10,332 bases of DNA, taken from positions 355,561 through 365,892 of the forward strand of contig MU646750.1 in the NCBI GenBank assembly GCA_026770585.1, given 5' to 3'. The position numbers and the translations under genes are program-made. The DNA comes from Baffinella frigidus. Taxonomy: Eukaryota > Cryptophyceae > Cryptomonadales > Baffinellaceae. This document shows positions 1 through 5,240 of this stretch, in pieces (within the stretch, counting starts at the first letter, position 1; each line of letters starts with the position of its first letter). Below the pieces are notes generated by a model. It was not told the DNA's origin. It ran no database searches and was given only the letters and a program-made list of their open reading frames with translations.

Positions 1-227
1 GGGGGCGTTAATGAAGATAGGGGCGACGTTAATGAAGATAGGGGAGCGTCAGTGAAGATAGGGGAGATGTTAATAAAGATAGGGGAGCGTTAATGAAGAT
101 AGGGGAGTGTTAATGAAGATAGGGGAGACGTTAATGAGGATAGAGGAGCGTTAATGAAGATAGGGGAGACGTTAACGAAGATACGGGAGACGTTAACGAA
201 TATAGGAGAGCGTTGATGAAGGGGAGA
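1..227. repeat. 20/21-bp minisatellite array 1
   Basis: About eleven tandem units, each ending in GAAGATAG followed by GGGAGCG (20 bp) or GGGAGACG (21 bp) and TTAATGAA. The two unit lengths alternate irregularly and several units carry point changes. Neither length is a multiple of three, so this is not a protein repeat. The same unit recurs in two more blocks downstream. Confidence 0.93.
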
Positions 228-321
228 CGTTACTACGTGGAATCACTAGATAGATTTACTCGAGCCATTGGTGCCCACATGGGAACCTCGGGAAAAGTCA
301 TTCTACCAGAGAAACAAATAG

Positions 322-501
322 ATTTTCTTCCAAAAGTGGCCGATTTATGGAGGGATTTGTGAACTGACCGCAATTCCCGATTTCGATCTAGTGGAGCTTC
401 TCAATGACGGTCTGGGTGGTCGCTTTCTCGCGAGCGGCGCACTGGACATCGACCTCCATGTTTTTCCCTCCACCACCCAGGGAAGATGTCAACAAAAATA
501 G
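322..501 (+). pseudogene. Coding-like fragment, tentatively dynein heavy chain-like
   Basis: A reading frame open for 59 codons between an in-frame TAG at 319 and a TAG at 499, with no convincing start codon. It contains KWPIYGG, then PDFDLVELLNDG, GGRFLASG and DIDLHVFPST. The order IYGG, a D-F/Y-D-L-x-x-L helix and a later FP resembles the C-terminal region of dynein heavy chains (IYGGR-V/I-DN then FDxRxL), but an insertion and several mismatches make this weak. The last third recurs at 802-894 with a synonymous GAC/GAT change and a few replacements, which supports former coding. The piece lies between two minisatellite arrays and has no neighbouring exon that continues it. Probably a pseudogene or exon fragment; the family name is tentative. 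Confidence 0.3.
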
Positions 502-655
502 GGGGAGACGTTAATGAAGATAGAGGAGCGTTAATGAAGATAGGGGAGCGTTGATGAAGATAGGGGAGACGTACATGAAGATAGGGGAGACGTTAACGAA
601 GATAGCGATGACGATAATGAAGATGAGGGATCGTCACTGAAGGGGAGAGGTTACC
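485..655. repeat. 20/21-bp minisatellite array 2
   Basis: The same unit as array 1, with about eight copies. The later copies are degenerate, for example GATAGCGATGACGATAATGA and a shortened final unit, and the array runs into a short repeat of the coding-like fragment at about 659-687. Confidence 0.9.
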
Positions 656-658
656 TGA

Positions 659-687
659 AGCATCTCGATGACGTTATGAGTGGTCGC
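659..687 (+). repeat. Short third copy of the coding-like fragment
   Basis: This stretch, AGCATCTCGATGACG then TTATGAGTGGTCGC, matches the start of the copy at 800-828. It is cut off by minisatellite array 3 within the GGTCGC motif, so minisatellite growth or insertion has split a formerly longer copy. Confidence 0.6.
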
Positions 688-792
688 GGAGCGTTAACGA
701 AGATAGAGAAGACGTTAATGAAGATAATGGAGACGTTAACGAAGATAGAGAAGACGTTAATGAAGATAAGGGAACGTTAATGAAGATAACGT
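688..792. repeat. 20/21-bp minisatellite array 3
   Basis: About five units of the same minisatellite. Here units with GATAGAGAAGACG and GATAATGGAGACG alternate, a higher-order pattern not seen in array 1. Confidence 0.88.
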
Positions 793-801
793 TACCTGGA
801 G

Positions 802-894
802 CATTTCGATGACGGTATGAGTGGTCGCTTTCTCGCGAGCGGCGAACTGGATATCGACCTCCTTGTGTTTCCCTCCACCGCCCAGAAGATCTGA
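802..894 (+). pseudogene. Second copy of the coding-like fragment
   Basis: Reads HFDDGMSGRFLASGELDID, then LLVFPSTAQKI and a TGA at 892-894, in the frame matching 388-478. The GGTCGCTTTCTCGCGAGCGG core is identical in both copies. It continues directly into the first unit of the 88-bp tandem repeat, so that repeat includes the end of this fragment. No start codon or splice border can be defended. It is a duplicated gene remnant of unknown identity. Confidence 0.4.
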
Positions 895-1109
895 GAAGTA
901 AAGGGCGTAGTGTACATCTTTCGCTTCCTGCAGGAAAACCGCACCACTCAGCGTGTTTCCATCCACCGCCCAGAAGGTTCGAGAAATAGAGGGCATAGTG
1001 CACATCTTTCGCTTCCTGCAGGAAAACCGCACCACTCAGCGTGTTTCCCTCCACCGCCCAGAAAGTCTGAGAAGTGAAGGGTGTAGTGCACATCTTTCGC
1101 TTCCTGCAG
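865..1109. repeat. 88-bp tandem repeat, 2.8 copies
   Basis: Units start at 865, 953 and 1041 with GTGTTTCC and end with CGCACCACTCAGC. The third is cut after CTTCCTGCAG at 1109, just before an element of family 3. Eighty-eight is not a multiple of three, so each unit is read in a different frame and the repetitive peptide ORFs across it on both strands are not protein repeats. Confidence 0.93.
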
Positions 1110-1112
1110 AGG

Positions 1113-1215
1113 CCACGACAGGTCACAAGTCAGAATTTCAGAACGCAACGTTTCATTTCGTGGTACTAAATGAGTGTGCGGTCCCACGTGAGACGCAACT
1201 CCTCGGGAAATCGAA
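1113..1215 (+). mobile_element. Family 3 inverted-repeat element, 5' part only
   Basis: Begins CCACGACAGGTCACAAGTC and follows the element at 2516-2697 closely through AACGCAACGTTTC, the CGTGGTAC motif, AAATGAGTGTGC and GACGCAACT. Similarity stops near 1215 and the other terminus is absent, so this copy is truncated, probably by the family 2 element that starts 20 bp further on. No coding capacity. Confidence 0.75.
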
Positions 1216-1234
1216 CCACACAGACGTCGTGCGT

Positions 1235-1424
1235 CCACTCGAGAATGCTAGAGGATCCTATTTAGATAAGGGGATGTAAATATTTGAACCAGGATAGGGT
1301 GTTCCAACCTCGCGCCTGGACTAATTTCGCCTAGTTACGTGACCAATCAACGAAACTCACTTCACGAAGACCCACTTTTAAAAGCACATCGGTTTTAAAT
1401 AGGCTCCTCTGGCATTCTCGTGTG
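1235..1424. mobile_element. Family 2 MITE-like element, complete (190 bp)
   Basis: Terminal inverted repeats: the left end is CCACTCGAGAATGCTAGAGG followed by TCCTATTTA, and the right end read backwards is CACACGAGAATGCCAGAGG then GCCTATTTA. The interior matches the reverse complement of 5241-5431, including GGATAGGGTGTTCC, TAGTTACGTGACCAATCAAC and CCACTTTTAAAAGCACAT. It has no ORF of its own, so it is a non-autonomous element. A target-site duplication is not clear. Confidence 0.88.
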
Positions 1425-1787
1425 CGTGAGTCAGAGGTGGGGACAAAGGTTGCATTTGGATTCATGCTCAAGTGTATCCAATGGATGTTATCATTATTTT
1501 TTCCCAGAAAATGAGGAAACCGAGGTTCTGACAGTGCATTTGCGGGTGATCTTCTCTGGGAGGCGACACGCAAGAGCAGAAGATGCTCTAGAGAGTCACC
1601 TACTCAGAGTCATACATCACCAAATATACAACATATACGAAGAGAAATCAAGTGCCACCCACTCCCGAAACTCCGTGGAAACCTCAGTATTCCACATCTG
1701 TATTCGTGGAGGGTGTGGTGGAAAATCAGGGCACCCCACGCGCTCGTGGCGTGTCTCTCGAACGTGATTGTGTGGGACACTCTGGTG
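1425..1787. other. Region without recognisable gene
   Basis: I see no repeat match or known domain. One minus-strand frame stays open from about 1787 to a TGA near 1617 and could continue the CHAT reading frame if the family 4 element were an intron (acceptor CACCAG at 1782-1787), but its predicted peptide does not look like the CHAT family. Left unassigned. Confidence 0.4.
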
Positions 1788-1931
1788 GGATAGCCAGGGG
1801 GCAAACGGTTCGGTTAATTCCTGGCTTGACTACAGTTATGCGCAGGCAAGCCCCCACACGTTGGACACGACTGACACCAATTTTTGAAATCGCACCCGAA
1901 TTAAAAAGATCCGTTTGCCCCCTCGCTATCC
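1788..1931. mobile_element. Family 4 inverted-repeat element (144 bp)
   Basis: The left end GGATAGCCAGGGGGCAAACGG is matched by the right end read backwards, GGATAGCGAGGGGGCAAACGG, with TTAATTC further in on both arms. The similarity may extend outward by GGT on each side. It lies exactly where the CHAT reading frame on the minus strand meets its stop, the TAG being part of the terminus. It is present once in this window and no target-site duplication is evident. Confidence 0.75.
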
Positions 1932-2176
1932 GACCACGGACTGGACCTGTTCGGCAAACGGCAGCGACTTCACGACGACCGACGACAGCACGCTGTCCGG
2001 CGGCGGCCAGGGGTTCCCAACCACTGCCGCTCGGAACCCCCCCCCTCCCCCCCCGGCGGCGCTTCGTGCAGCGGCTGAGACGGCGAGGGAAGGGGCGAGG
2101 CGGATGGAGGCGCGTTGGATGAGGTATTGGTCGTCTTTGTCGGTGAGGGCGCTCCATGGGATGGTGTAGAGAGCGC
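1929..2176 (-). CDS. CHAT-domain protein, downstream exon (partial)
   Basis: CHAT domains are caspase-like cysteine peptidase folds, often at the C-terminus of TPR proteins. This exon encodes ALYTIPWSALTDKDDQYLIQ, then RASIRLAPSLAVSAA, a run of six glycines, AAVVGNPWP and LPFAEQVQSV. Family-typical elements are the IPW-AL strand after the LPEG turn, the YLI and APS segments, the VVGNP strand and the LPxAxxE/Q helix. The catalytic His and Cys segments lie further downstream and are not seen. The predicted acceptor is CCAG at 2177-2180. The frame is open for 82 codons, then meets a TAG inside the family 4 element; a donor GTCGGA just before it is possible. The six-glycine run comes from two long C tracts and could hide a sequencing error. 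The fold call is firm, while intactness is doubtful. Confidence 0.75.
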
Positions 2177-2181
2177 CTGGT

Positions 2182-2331
2182 TTGGTGTTTATGGTTTATG
2201 GTTTATGGTTTATGGTTTAGGGTTTAGGGTTTAGGGTGTAGGGTGCAGGGGGTAGGGTTCATGGTTTAGGGGGTAGGGTTGCGGGTGTAGGGTACAGGGT
2301 TCAGGGTTTAGGGTGAAGTTTAGGGTGGAGA
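2182..2331 (+). repeat. Degenerate telomere-like array (TTTATGG/TTTAGGG)
   Basis: Starts with TTTGGTG and four TTTATGG units, then TTTAGGG and variants such as TGTAGGG, TGCAGGG, TTCATGG and TTGCGGG. The variants increase away from the exon border at 2176, as in an old interstitial array. It occupies the 3' end of the predicted CHAT intron. Confidence 0.9.
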
Positions 2332-2515
2332 GGATCACGCGGGTTTCAGAGAGATTGGTGAATTATTGCCAAACAACGAGGGTCAGCATCGCACATGCCC
2401 TACGCATTGTGATGCTTACTGTGCCCCGTGTCGCACACTCGTACGAGCTGTTTCCGGAAGTGTTTCGGCATAAATACACGGTGTTGGCTACAGGCACGGG
2501 TTGGGGTACAGGCAT
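2332..2515. other. Intron interior, no recognisable feature
   Basis: Unique sequence between the telomere-like array and the family 3 element. ORFs cross it on both strands but show no conserved domain or repeat match. Confidence 0.4.
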
Positions 2516-2697
2516 GCCACGACAGGTCGTTAGTGGGAATTTCAAAACGCAACGTTTCGTTTTCGTGGTACAAATGAGTGTGCCCAAAACTTGGAAGACG
2601 CAACTTCTCGTCCAAGCTTCAAGGTTTCCACGTCCGCGCGGTATCAAATTAACAATACGAGTTGTAGCTGAAATCCCAGTTTACGACCTGGCGTGGC
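2516..2697. mobile_element. Family 3 MITE-like element, complete (182 bp)
   Basis: The left terminus GCCACGACAGGTCGTTAGTG and the right terminus read backwards, GCCACGCCAGGTCGTAAACTG, form imperfect inverted repeats that continue as GGGAATTTCA and GGGATTTCA. The element is flanked by GCAT on both sides (2512-2515 and 2698-2701), a possible 4-bp target-site duplication. The interior matches the truncated copy at 1113. It lies in the predicted CHAT intron and has no coding function. Confidence 0.85.
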
Positions 2698-2842
2698 GCA
2701 TTGGGAAACATGTCGAGTGAAAGGTAGAGGTTTTGGTCCTGGTGAAGCATAGCCTCCTCGGAGGGGGGGTACGTTGCGGCCATGTGGCTATCATGAAATT
2801 AATCTCTTGTCAACTGACAGGAGCAGGAGATCTCGGATCCTG
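2698..2842. other. Unassigned spacer in the CHAT intron
   Basis: Contains a G run at 2763-2769 and a GTCAACTGAC near-palindrome near 2808. I recognise nothing else. Confidence 0.35.
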
Positions 2843-2950
2843 AACCCAAACCCTAAACCCTCAACCATCAACCCTACGCCCCACAACGAGCACAGAACCC
2901 CTGAAGCAGAAGCAGTCTCAACCCCAAACACTAAACCATCAACCATAAAC
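2843..2950 (-). repeat. Telomere-like repeats, opposite orientation
   Basis: Plus-strand CCCAAACCCTAAACCCTCAA, then ACCATCAACCC, a 40-bp interruption and CCCCAAACACTAAACCATCA followed by ACCATAAAC. The G-rich strand is therefore the minus strand, opposite to 2182-2331. The array ends exactly at the predicted splice donor of the CHAT exon at 2951. Confidence 0.85.
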
Positions 2951-3041
2951 CTTCCGGGAGGAGGAGGAGGAGGTCCTTAGCAGGGGGGTCGAGAGCATCG
3001 CGAGCTTGCTCGACTGGCACGATTAGCAGCGCGTGCAACCT
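2951..3041 (-). CDS. CHAT-domain protein, upstream exon copy C (partial)
   Basis: Encodes RLHALLIVPVEQARDALDPP, then AKDLLLLLPEG with the last codon split. This is the N-terminal part of a CHAT domain: a helix ending in an I-P-V/I-E segment, a variable turn, then the hydrophobic strand and LPEG/PDG turn that precede the IPW-AL strand. Predicted acceptor GAGGCAG|AGG (CAG at 3042-3044); donor GAAG|GTTTAT at 2951/2950. Length 91 nt, phase 0 to phase 1. It joins in frame to 1929-2176, giving one continuous domain half. A family 1 element ends 9 bp upstream of the exon. Two related copies (B and A) lie upstream on the same strand, so a tandem duplication has occurred, and this copy is the one positioned to be used with the downstream exon. 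Confidence 0.7.
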
Positions 3042-3049
3042 CTGCCTCA

Positions 3050-3211
3050 CCACACAGCGGGCTACGACGGGATTTCCGGCCCAAAAGGGGCCGAGTTTCC
3101 GTTACCTTATCCGAAGGAACCCCCCCTACGCCCCTACGGGTCGCCTACCGTAGGGTCGAAGGCCATATCGCTTAGGGGTTATTCAAATCCCTTTGAAGTC
3201 CGGTGTGTGGG
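3050..3211 (-). mobile_element. Family 1 MITE-like element, complete (162 bp)
   Basis: Plus-strand ends are CCACACAGCGGGCTACGACG and, read backwards, CCCACACACCGGACTTCAAAG. The interior has TTATCCGAAGGAACC, a short CCCTACGGGTCGCCTACCGTAGGG hairpin split by a few bases, and CGCTTAGGGGTTATTCAAATC. Matching copies are at 8650-8771 and 9954-10113 in the opposite orientation. It fills nearly all of a predicted 192-bp intron (3042-3233) between CHAT exon copies B and C. Confidence 0.85.
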
Positions 3212-3233
3212 TACGGTGGAAGCAGAGGGAAAC

Positions 3234-3356
3234 CTTCCGGGAGGAAGAGGCGGTTCGTGGCAGGGTTTAGGGTTTAGGGTTTAGGGTGTAGGGTTTAGGG
3301 TTTAGGGTTTATGGTTTAGGGTTTAGGAGGAGGGTCGAGAGGGCCCTCGACGCGAG
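3234..3356 (-). pseudogene. CHAT upstream exon copy B, split by telomere-like repeats
   Basis: On the minus strand the first part (3356-3329) resembles the CHAT exon segment LDPP (GGCCCTCTCGACCCTCCTCC). The second part (3263-3234) reads PATNRLFLPEG, matching PAKDLLLLPEG of copies A and C. Between them are 66 bp of telomere-like repeat that bring in-frame stops. The upstream half of the exon is not recognisable, and 3367 onward is family 1 debris. The end CCGGAAG|GTTTCC keeps the same donor position as the other copies. It is a decayed duplicate, not expected to be functional. Confidence 0.6.
3263..3328 (+). repeat. Telomere-like array inside exon copy B
   Basis: Nine near-perfect 7-bp units, mostly TTTAGGG with one TGTAGGG and one TTTATGG. 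It is less degenerate than the arrays at 2182 and 2843, so it is probably younger. It interrupts a CHAT exon copy. Confidence 0.92.
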
Positions 3357-3366
3357 TTTTCGGAAT

Positions 3367-3452
3367 GCATTCCAACCACGCAGCGGACTTTTCGCATTCC
3401 AACCACGCAGCGGACTTCGAAGGGATTTTGAATGACCCTTAAGCGATCAGAC
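3367..3452. mobile_element. Family 1 end fragments with 26-bp direct repeat
   Basis: GCATTCCAACCACGCAGCGG followed by ACTT occurs at 3367-3390 and again at 3393-3416, separated by TT/CG. After the second copy the sequence follows a family 1 end (CACGCAGCGGACTTCGAAGG, then GATTTTGAATGACCC and AAGCGATCAGAC) and stops at the border of CHAT exon copy A. Only one half of the element remains. Confidence 0.75.
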
Positions 3453-3540
3453 CTTCCGGGAGGAGGAGGAGGTCCTTGGCAGGGGGGTCGAGGGCGTCGA
3501 GAGCTTGCTCGACGGGCGCGATTAGCAGCGCATGCAGCCT
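3453..3540 (-). CDS. CHAT-domain protein, upstream exon copy A (partial)
   Basis: Encodes RLHALLIAPVEQALDALDPP, then AKDLLLLPEG with the last codon split (88 nt, phase 0 to phase 1). Differences from copy C are mostly conservative or synonymous, with one leucine codon fewer, which suggests both were under coding constraint. Acceptor GTGCGGCAG|AGG (CAG at 3541-3543). The donor GAAG|GTCTGATC uses bases of a truncated family 1 element. Upstream, GCGCTGTGCGG looks like a worn family 1 terminus at the same place as the complete element next to copy C. Role: a CHAT peptidase fold of unknown target. No exon directly downstream continues it except the exon at 1929-2176, about 1.3 kb away. Confidence 0.6.
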
Positions 3541-3836
3541 CTGCCGCACCACCGCACAGCGCGTTAGGAGTTAGGGTTCACGCCTTCTTGACCAGCGCGC
3601 GGCATCTGGTCTAAGACTACAGTAGGTCCGCTGAACAATGTGAACGTGTCAGTGAACCACGCCAGGTCACTTGTGAGAATTTCAGTTAGAAGTCTTTTCA
3701 AAAAATTGTAGCTGGATCCGAAAAATGTGTCATGTTCGCTTTCGCTGCCTGTGTCTGCCTCACACCTACTGAGTAGCGGTGGTGGTGCGCTTTTGATGTG
3801 GGCAGAGACGGCGCGTAATCCGCATGAGAAGCATTT
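3541..3836. other. Intergenic or intronic, one element end
   Basis: At 3657-3688 CCACGCCAGGTCACTTGTGA and AGAATTTCAG match a family 3 terminus, with no second terminus found. The remainder shows nothing I recognise. Confidence 0.45.
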
Positions 3837-3875
3837 CGATTATCTGATAATCGAATTTCGATTATCTGATAATCG
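3837..3875. repeat. Tandem pair of 17-bp palindromes
   Basis: CGATTATCTGATAATCG occurs at 3837-3853 and 3859-3875, each an 8-bp perfect inverted repeat around one central base, spaced AATTT. A tandem pair with a 22-bp period could form one larger cruciform or a two-site binding array. Confidence 0.9.
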
Positions 3876-3889
3876 TGCAATCAGTCTTG

Positions 3890-3920
3890 AGTTTTTCAAA
3901 GTCTTGAACTTTGAAAAACT
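3890..3920. repeat. Perfect 13-bp stem, 5-base loop
   Basis: AGTTTTTCAAAGT at 3890-3902 pairs with ACTTTGAAAAACT at 3908-3920 around CTTGA. It lies 14 bp after the palindrome pair. Function unknown. Confidence 0.9.
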
Positions 3921-3985
3921 TTTAAGTGTCGCAAGAGCCTTTAGGACGAGCCAGAATAAAAGTTGGGCAGAGCTGGGCCTTGTCA

Positions 3986-4041
3986 GGGCTGTGTTGTTTG
4001 CGTTTAGGTCCTCGGGCTGTGTTGTTTGCGTTTAGGTCCTC
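3986..4041. repeat. Perfect 28-bp tandem duplication
   Basis: The unit from GGGCTGTGTTG to GGTCCTC is present at 3986-4013 and again unchanged at 4014-4041. Being perfect, it is recent. The length is not a multiple of three. Confidence 0.95.
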
Positions 4042-4155
4042 TAGTCTTACAAGGCCTTCACGGAAGGGACTACATTGTGGCCATGGTGGTTTGGATCCGT
4101 AGTAATCTTTGGGAAACATCCACGTACACGTGGATCGCCCCCACATCGACAGTAG

Positions 4156-4219
4156 AAAGCGAGCGAGAGGGGAAGAGGAGAGAGGGGGGAGGGGGGGGGG
4201 GAGACGGCGGTAGGGAGAG
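4156..4219. repeat. Purine tract with long G runs
   Basis: An almost pure A/G stretch containing a G run of more than ten bases at about 4191-4201. It is prone to quadruplex or triplex structure and to sequencing-length error. Confidence 0.85.
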
Positions 4220-4227
4220 GGGCCAAA

Positions 4228-4439
4228 TCATCCGATGTAGCAAGCTGCATCCTTCAAAGCTCGAAAGACATCTCTCAGGACCTTCAGGTAGTCCTCAGGG
4301 CGGAAGAGGGCGCGCGAGCAAGCTACGATGTGCGCGCGCGCCGCGCTGCTTTCCACCTGCAAAGGGGCAGTGTTGGATACCATGCTTAGAACCAATTCTC
4401 CCATCTCGACAATCATGCCCCCGACCATGTTTCCGGAAT
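4228..4439 (-). CDS. Exon-like fragment, unknown protein (copy 1)
   Basis: Minus-strand frame reading SGNMVGGMIVEMGELVLSMV, SNTAPLQ, then VESSAARAHIVACSRALFRP, EDYLKVLRDVFRALKDAACY, IG and TGA at 4230-4228. The first 27 codons recur at 8765-8857 and in part at 8385-8436, with mainly third-position and conservative changes, so they were coding. A predicted acceptor CTGGTAG precedes 4439. An exon could end at 4357 (CAG|GTGGAAAG) or read through to the TGA; the read-through part also looks protein-like, with an amphipathic FRPEDYLKVLRDVFRALKDA helix. I do not recognise the family. No membrane or signal segment is evident. Confidence 0.5.
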
Positions 4440-4483
4440 CTACCAGAGGAGGGGGGCGTAATTGCAATTACTCCAACAACCTC

Positions 4484-4575
4484 AGGGCGACGATCCACAC
4501 GAGATGATCTACTTAGCAGGCGCCGAGTTCCTCCCCCCCCGGATATCCGGGGGAAAAGCGGTTGGAATCCCCAGA
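4484..4575 (-). pseudogene. Worn duplicate of neighbouring exon sequences
   Basis: The minus strand 4523-4484 reads HLVWIVALRLLE before a TAA and corresponds to DLGWCIALRLLQ at 4848-4978. The minus strand 4575-4505 shares GATTCCAACCGC and the later TGCTAAGT-GAT motif with 8010-8075. A palindromic CCCGGATATCCGGGG lies at about 4538-4552. It appears to be a decayed copy of the upstream exons of the same unknown gene. Confidence 0.4.
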
Positions 4576-4661
4576 AAATGGATAAGATTCTAGTACAAAT
4601 CGTTTATATGGACCGTAAGGGCGTGTAAGCACGGAACCATGTGCAGCGCTGCCCACCTGCG

Positions 4662-4787
4662 GAGAGAGTGAGAGAGTGAGAGAGTGAGAGAGAGTGAGAG
4701 AGAGAGAGAGAGAGAGTCAGAGAGAGACAGCGAGTAAGAGTGAGAGTCAGAGAGCCAGGGAGATAGATAGAGAGGAAGAGGGGGGGA

Positions 4788-4827
<40 letters not shown>
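4662..4827. repeat. GA-rich microsatellite
   Basis: GAGAGT-type units (4662-4750), then an imperfect stretch with GATAGATAGA, then a (GA)n run at 4790-4826. On the minus strand it produces artificial serine-leucine peptides. Confidence 0.97.
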
Positions 4828-4828
<1 letters not shown>

Positions 4829-4847
4829 CGACGCGTTGCTGGCCTCC

Positions 4848-4978
4848 TGCAATCACTTCCTTTAGGTGCTTGAGGTTAAAATGCTCCCAACATAGCCCAA
4901 CACCACGCAGTTCCGTAGAAAGGATCTGCAACAACCTCAGGGCGATGCACCACCCGAGATCATATCCGCAGTAGCAGC
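4848..4978 (-). CDS. Exon-like fragment, unknown protein (LRLLQILST type)
   Basis: Minus-strand frame CGYDLGWCIALRLLQILSTE, LRGVGLCWEHFNLKHLKEVI, AGG. The part from QILST to LKEV matches 8312-8384 (there on the plus strand), and the part from DLGW to LRLLQ matches 4484-4523. Three-way duplication with kept reading frame suggests a real exon of a gene family I do not recognise. The frame runs on into the GA microsatellite, so a splice donor must lie before about 4848 if it is functional. Borders are approximate. Confidence 0.45.
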
Positions 4979-5019
4979 CGAAATACCCACGGTGGCTGCT
5001 AAGTGGTCCGCAGCAGACA

Positions 5020-5150
5020 TTTCACGCCCCTTCTTTTCAGACATTCCACGCTTCTTATTCTCAGGAAGGAGCTTACTTGGTCTCGATCAGATGCCCTGGG
5101 CTACCTGCGGATATTACACGCCCCTTCTTTTCAGACATTCCACGCTCCTC
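5020..5150. repeat. Duplicated 33-bp segment with acceptor-like tract
   Basis: CACGCCCCTTCTTTTCAGAC, then ATTCCACGCT, occurs at 5022-5051 and 5118-5147. Both copies contain CCCCTTCTTTTCAG, a pyrimidine tract followed by CAG like a splice acceptor. Confidence 0.85.
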
Positions 5151-5153
5151 CAG

Positions 5154-5228
5154 AGATGCCTTCACTCCACCCCCTCCTCCAAACCCAGCTGATTTCATCG
5201 TGGGCGTCTGGCGGATTTTGTACGAGGG
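5154..5228 (+). CDS. Small exon-like fragment, unknown
   Basis: After CTCCTCCAG (acceptor-like, ending 5153) the plus strand reads DAFTPPPPPNPADFIVGVWR, ILYEG up to GG|GTGCGC, a donor-like site at 5229. It has a proline stretch followed by an FIVGVWRIL hydrophobic segment. The length is 75 nt. A family 2 element begins 12 bp after the proposed donor, so the element would sit inside the following intron. No family recognised. It would be on the strand opposite to most other exon-like pieces, which lowers confidence. Confidence 0.35.
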
Positions 5229-5240
5229 GTGCGCCAGAAA

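Larger units (their letters stand above)
2177..2950 (-). other. Predicted 774-bp intron of the CHAT gene
   Basis: On the minus strand the donor is GAAG|GTTTATGG (GT at 2950-2949) and the acceptor ACCAG|GCGCT (AG at 2178-2177). Joining the flanks gives GAA-GGC-GCT-CTC, restoring the CHAT motif LLLPEGALYTIPW with no frame change. The intron starts with G-rich telomere-like repeats and ends with C-rich ones, so its two ends are inverted repeats of each other. The middle holds a complete family 3 element (2516-2697). The only transcript evidence is the restored protein motif. Confidence 0.65.

Noticed and set aside
674-1126. 150-codon minus-strand ORF with repeated FLQEAKDVHYALYF-type peptides
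   Set aside because: It spans the 88-bp tandem repeat, whose length shifts the frame each unit, and then the minisatellite. The peptide repeats are a by-product.
1726-2157. 143-codon minus-strand and 156-codon plus-strand ORFs rich in Arg and Pro
   Set aside because: They overlap the CHAT exon in other frames and have the skewed composition of shadow frames in GC-rich coding DNA.
2182-2331. True chromosome end
   Set aside because: The array is degenerate, internal, and followed by exons and elements. Other arrays run in the opposite orientation.
4026-4628. 200-codon plus-strand ORF, the longest in the window
   Set aside because: It crosses the purine/poly-G tract and lies opposite the duplicated minus-strand exon-like fragments, whose frame is the conserved one.
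4590-4934. Serine-leucine repeat protein on the minus strand
   Set aside because: The SL run is the translated GA microsatellite. Only the part above 4848 looks coding.
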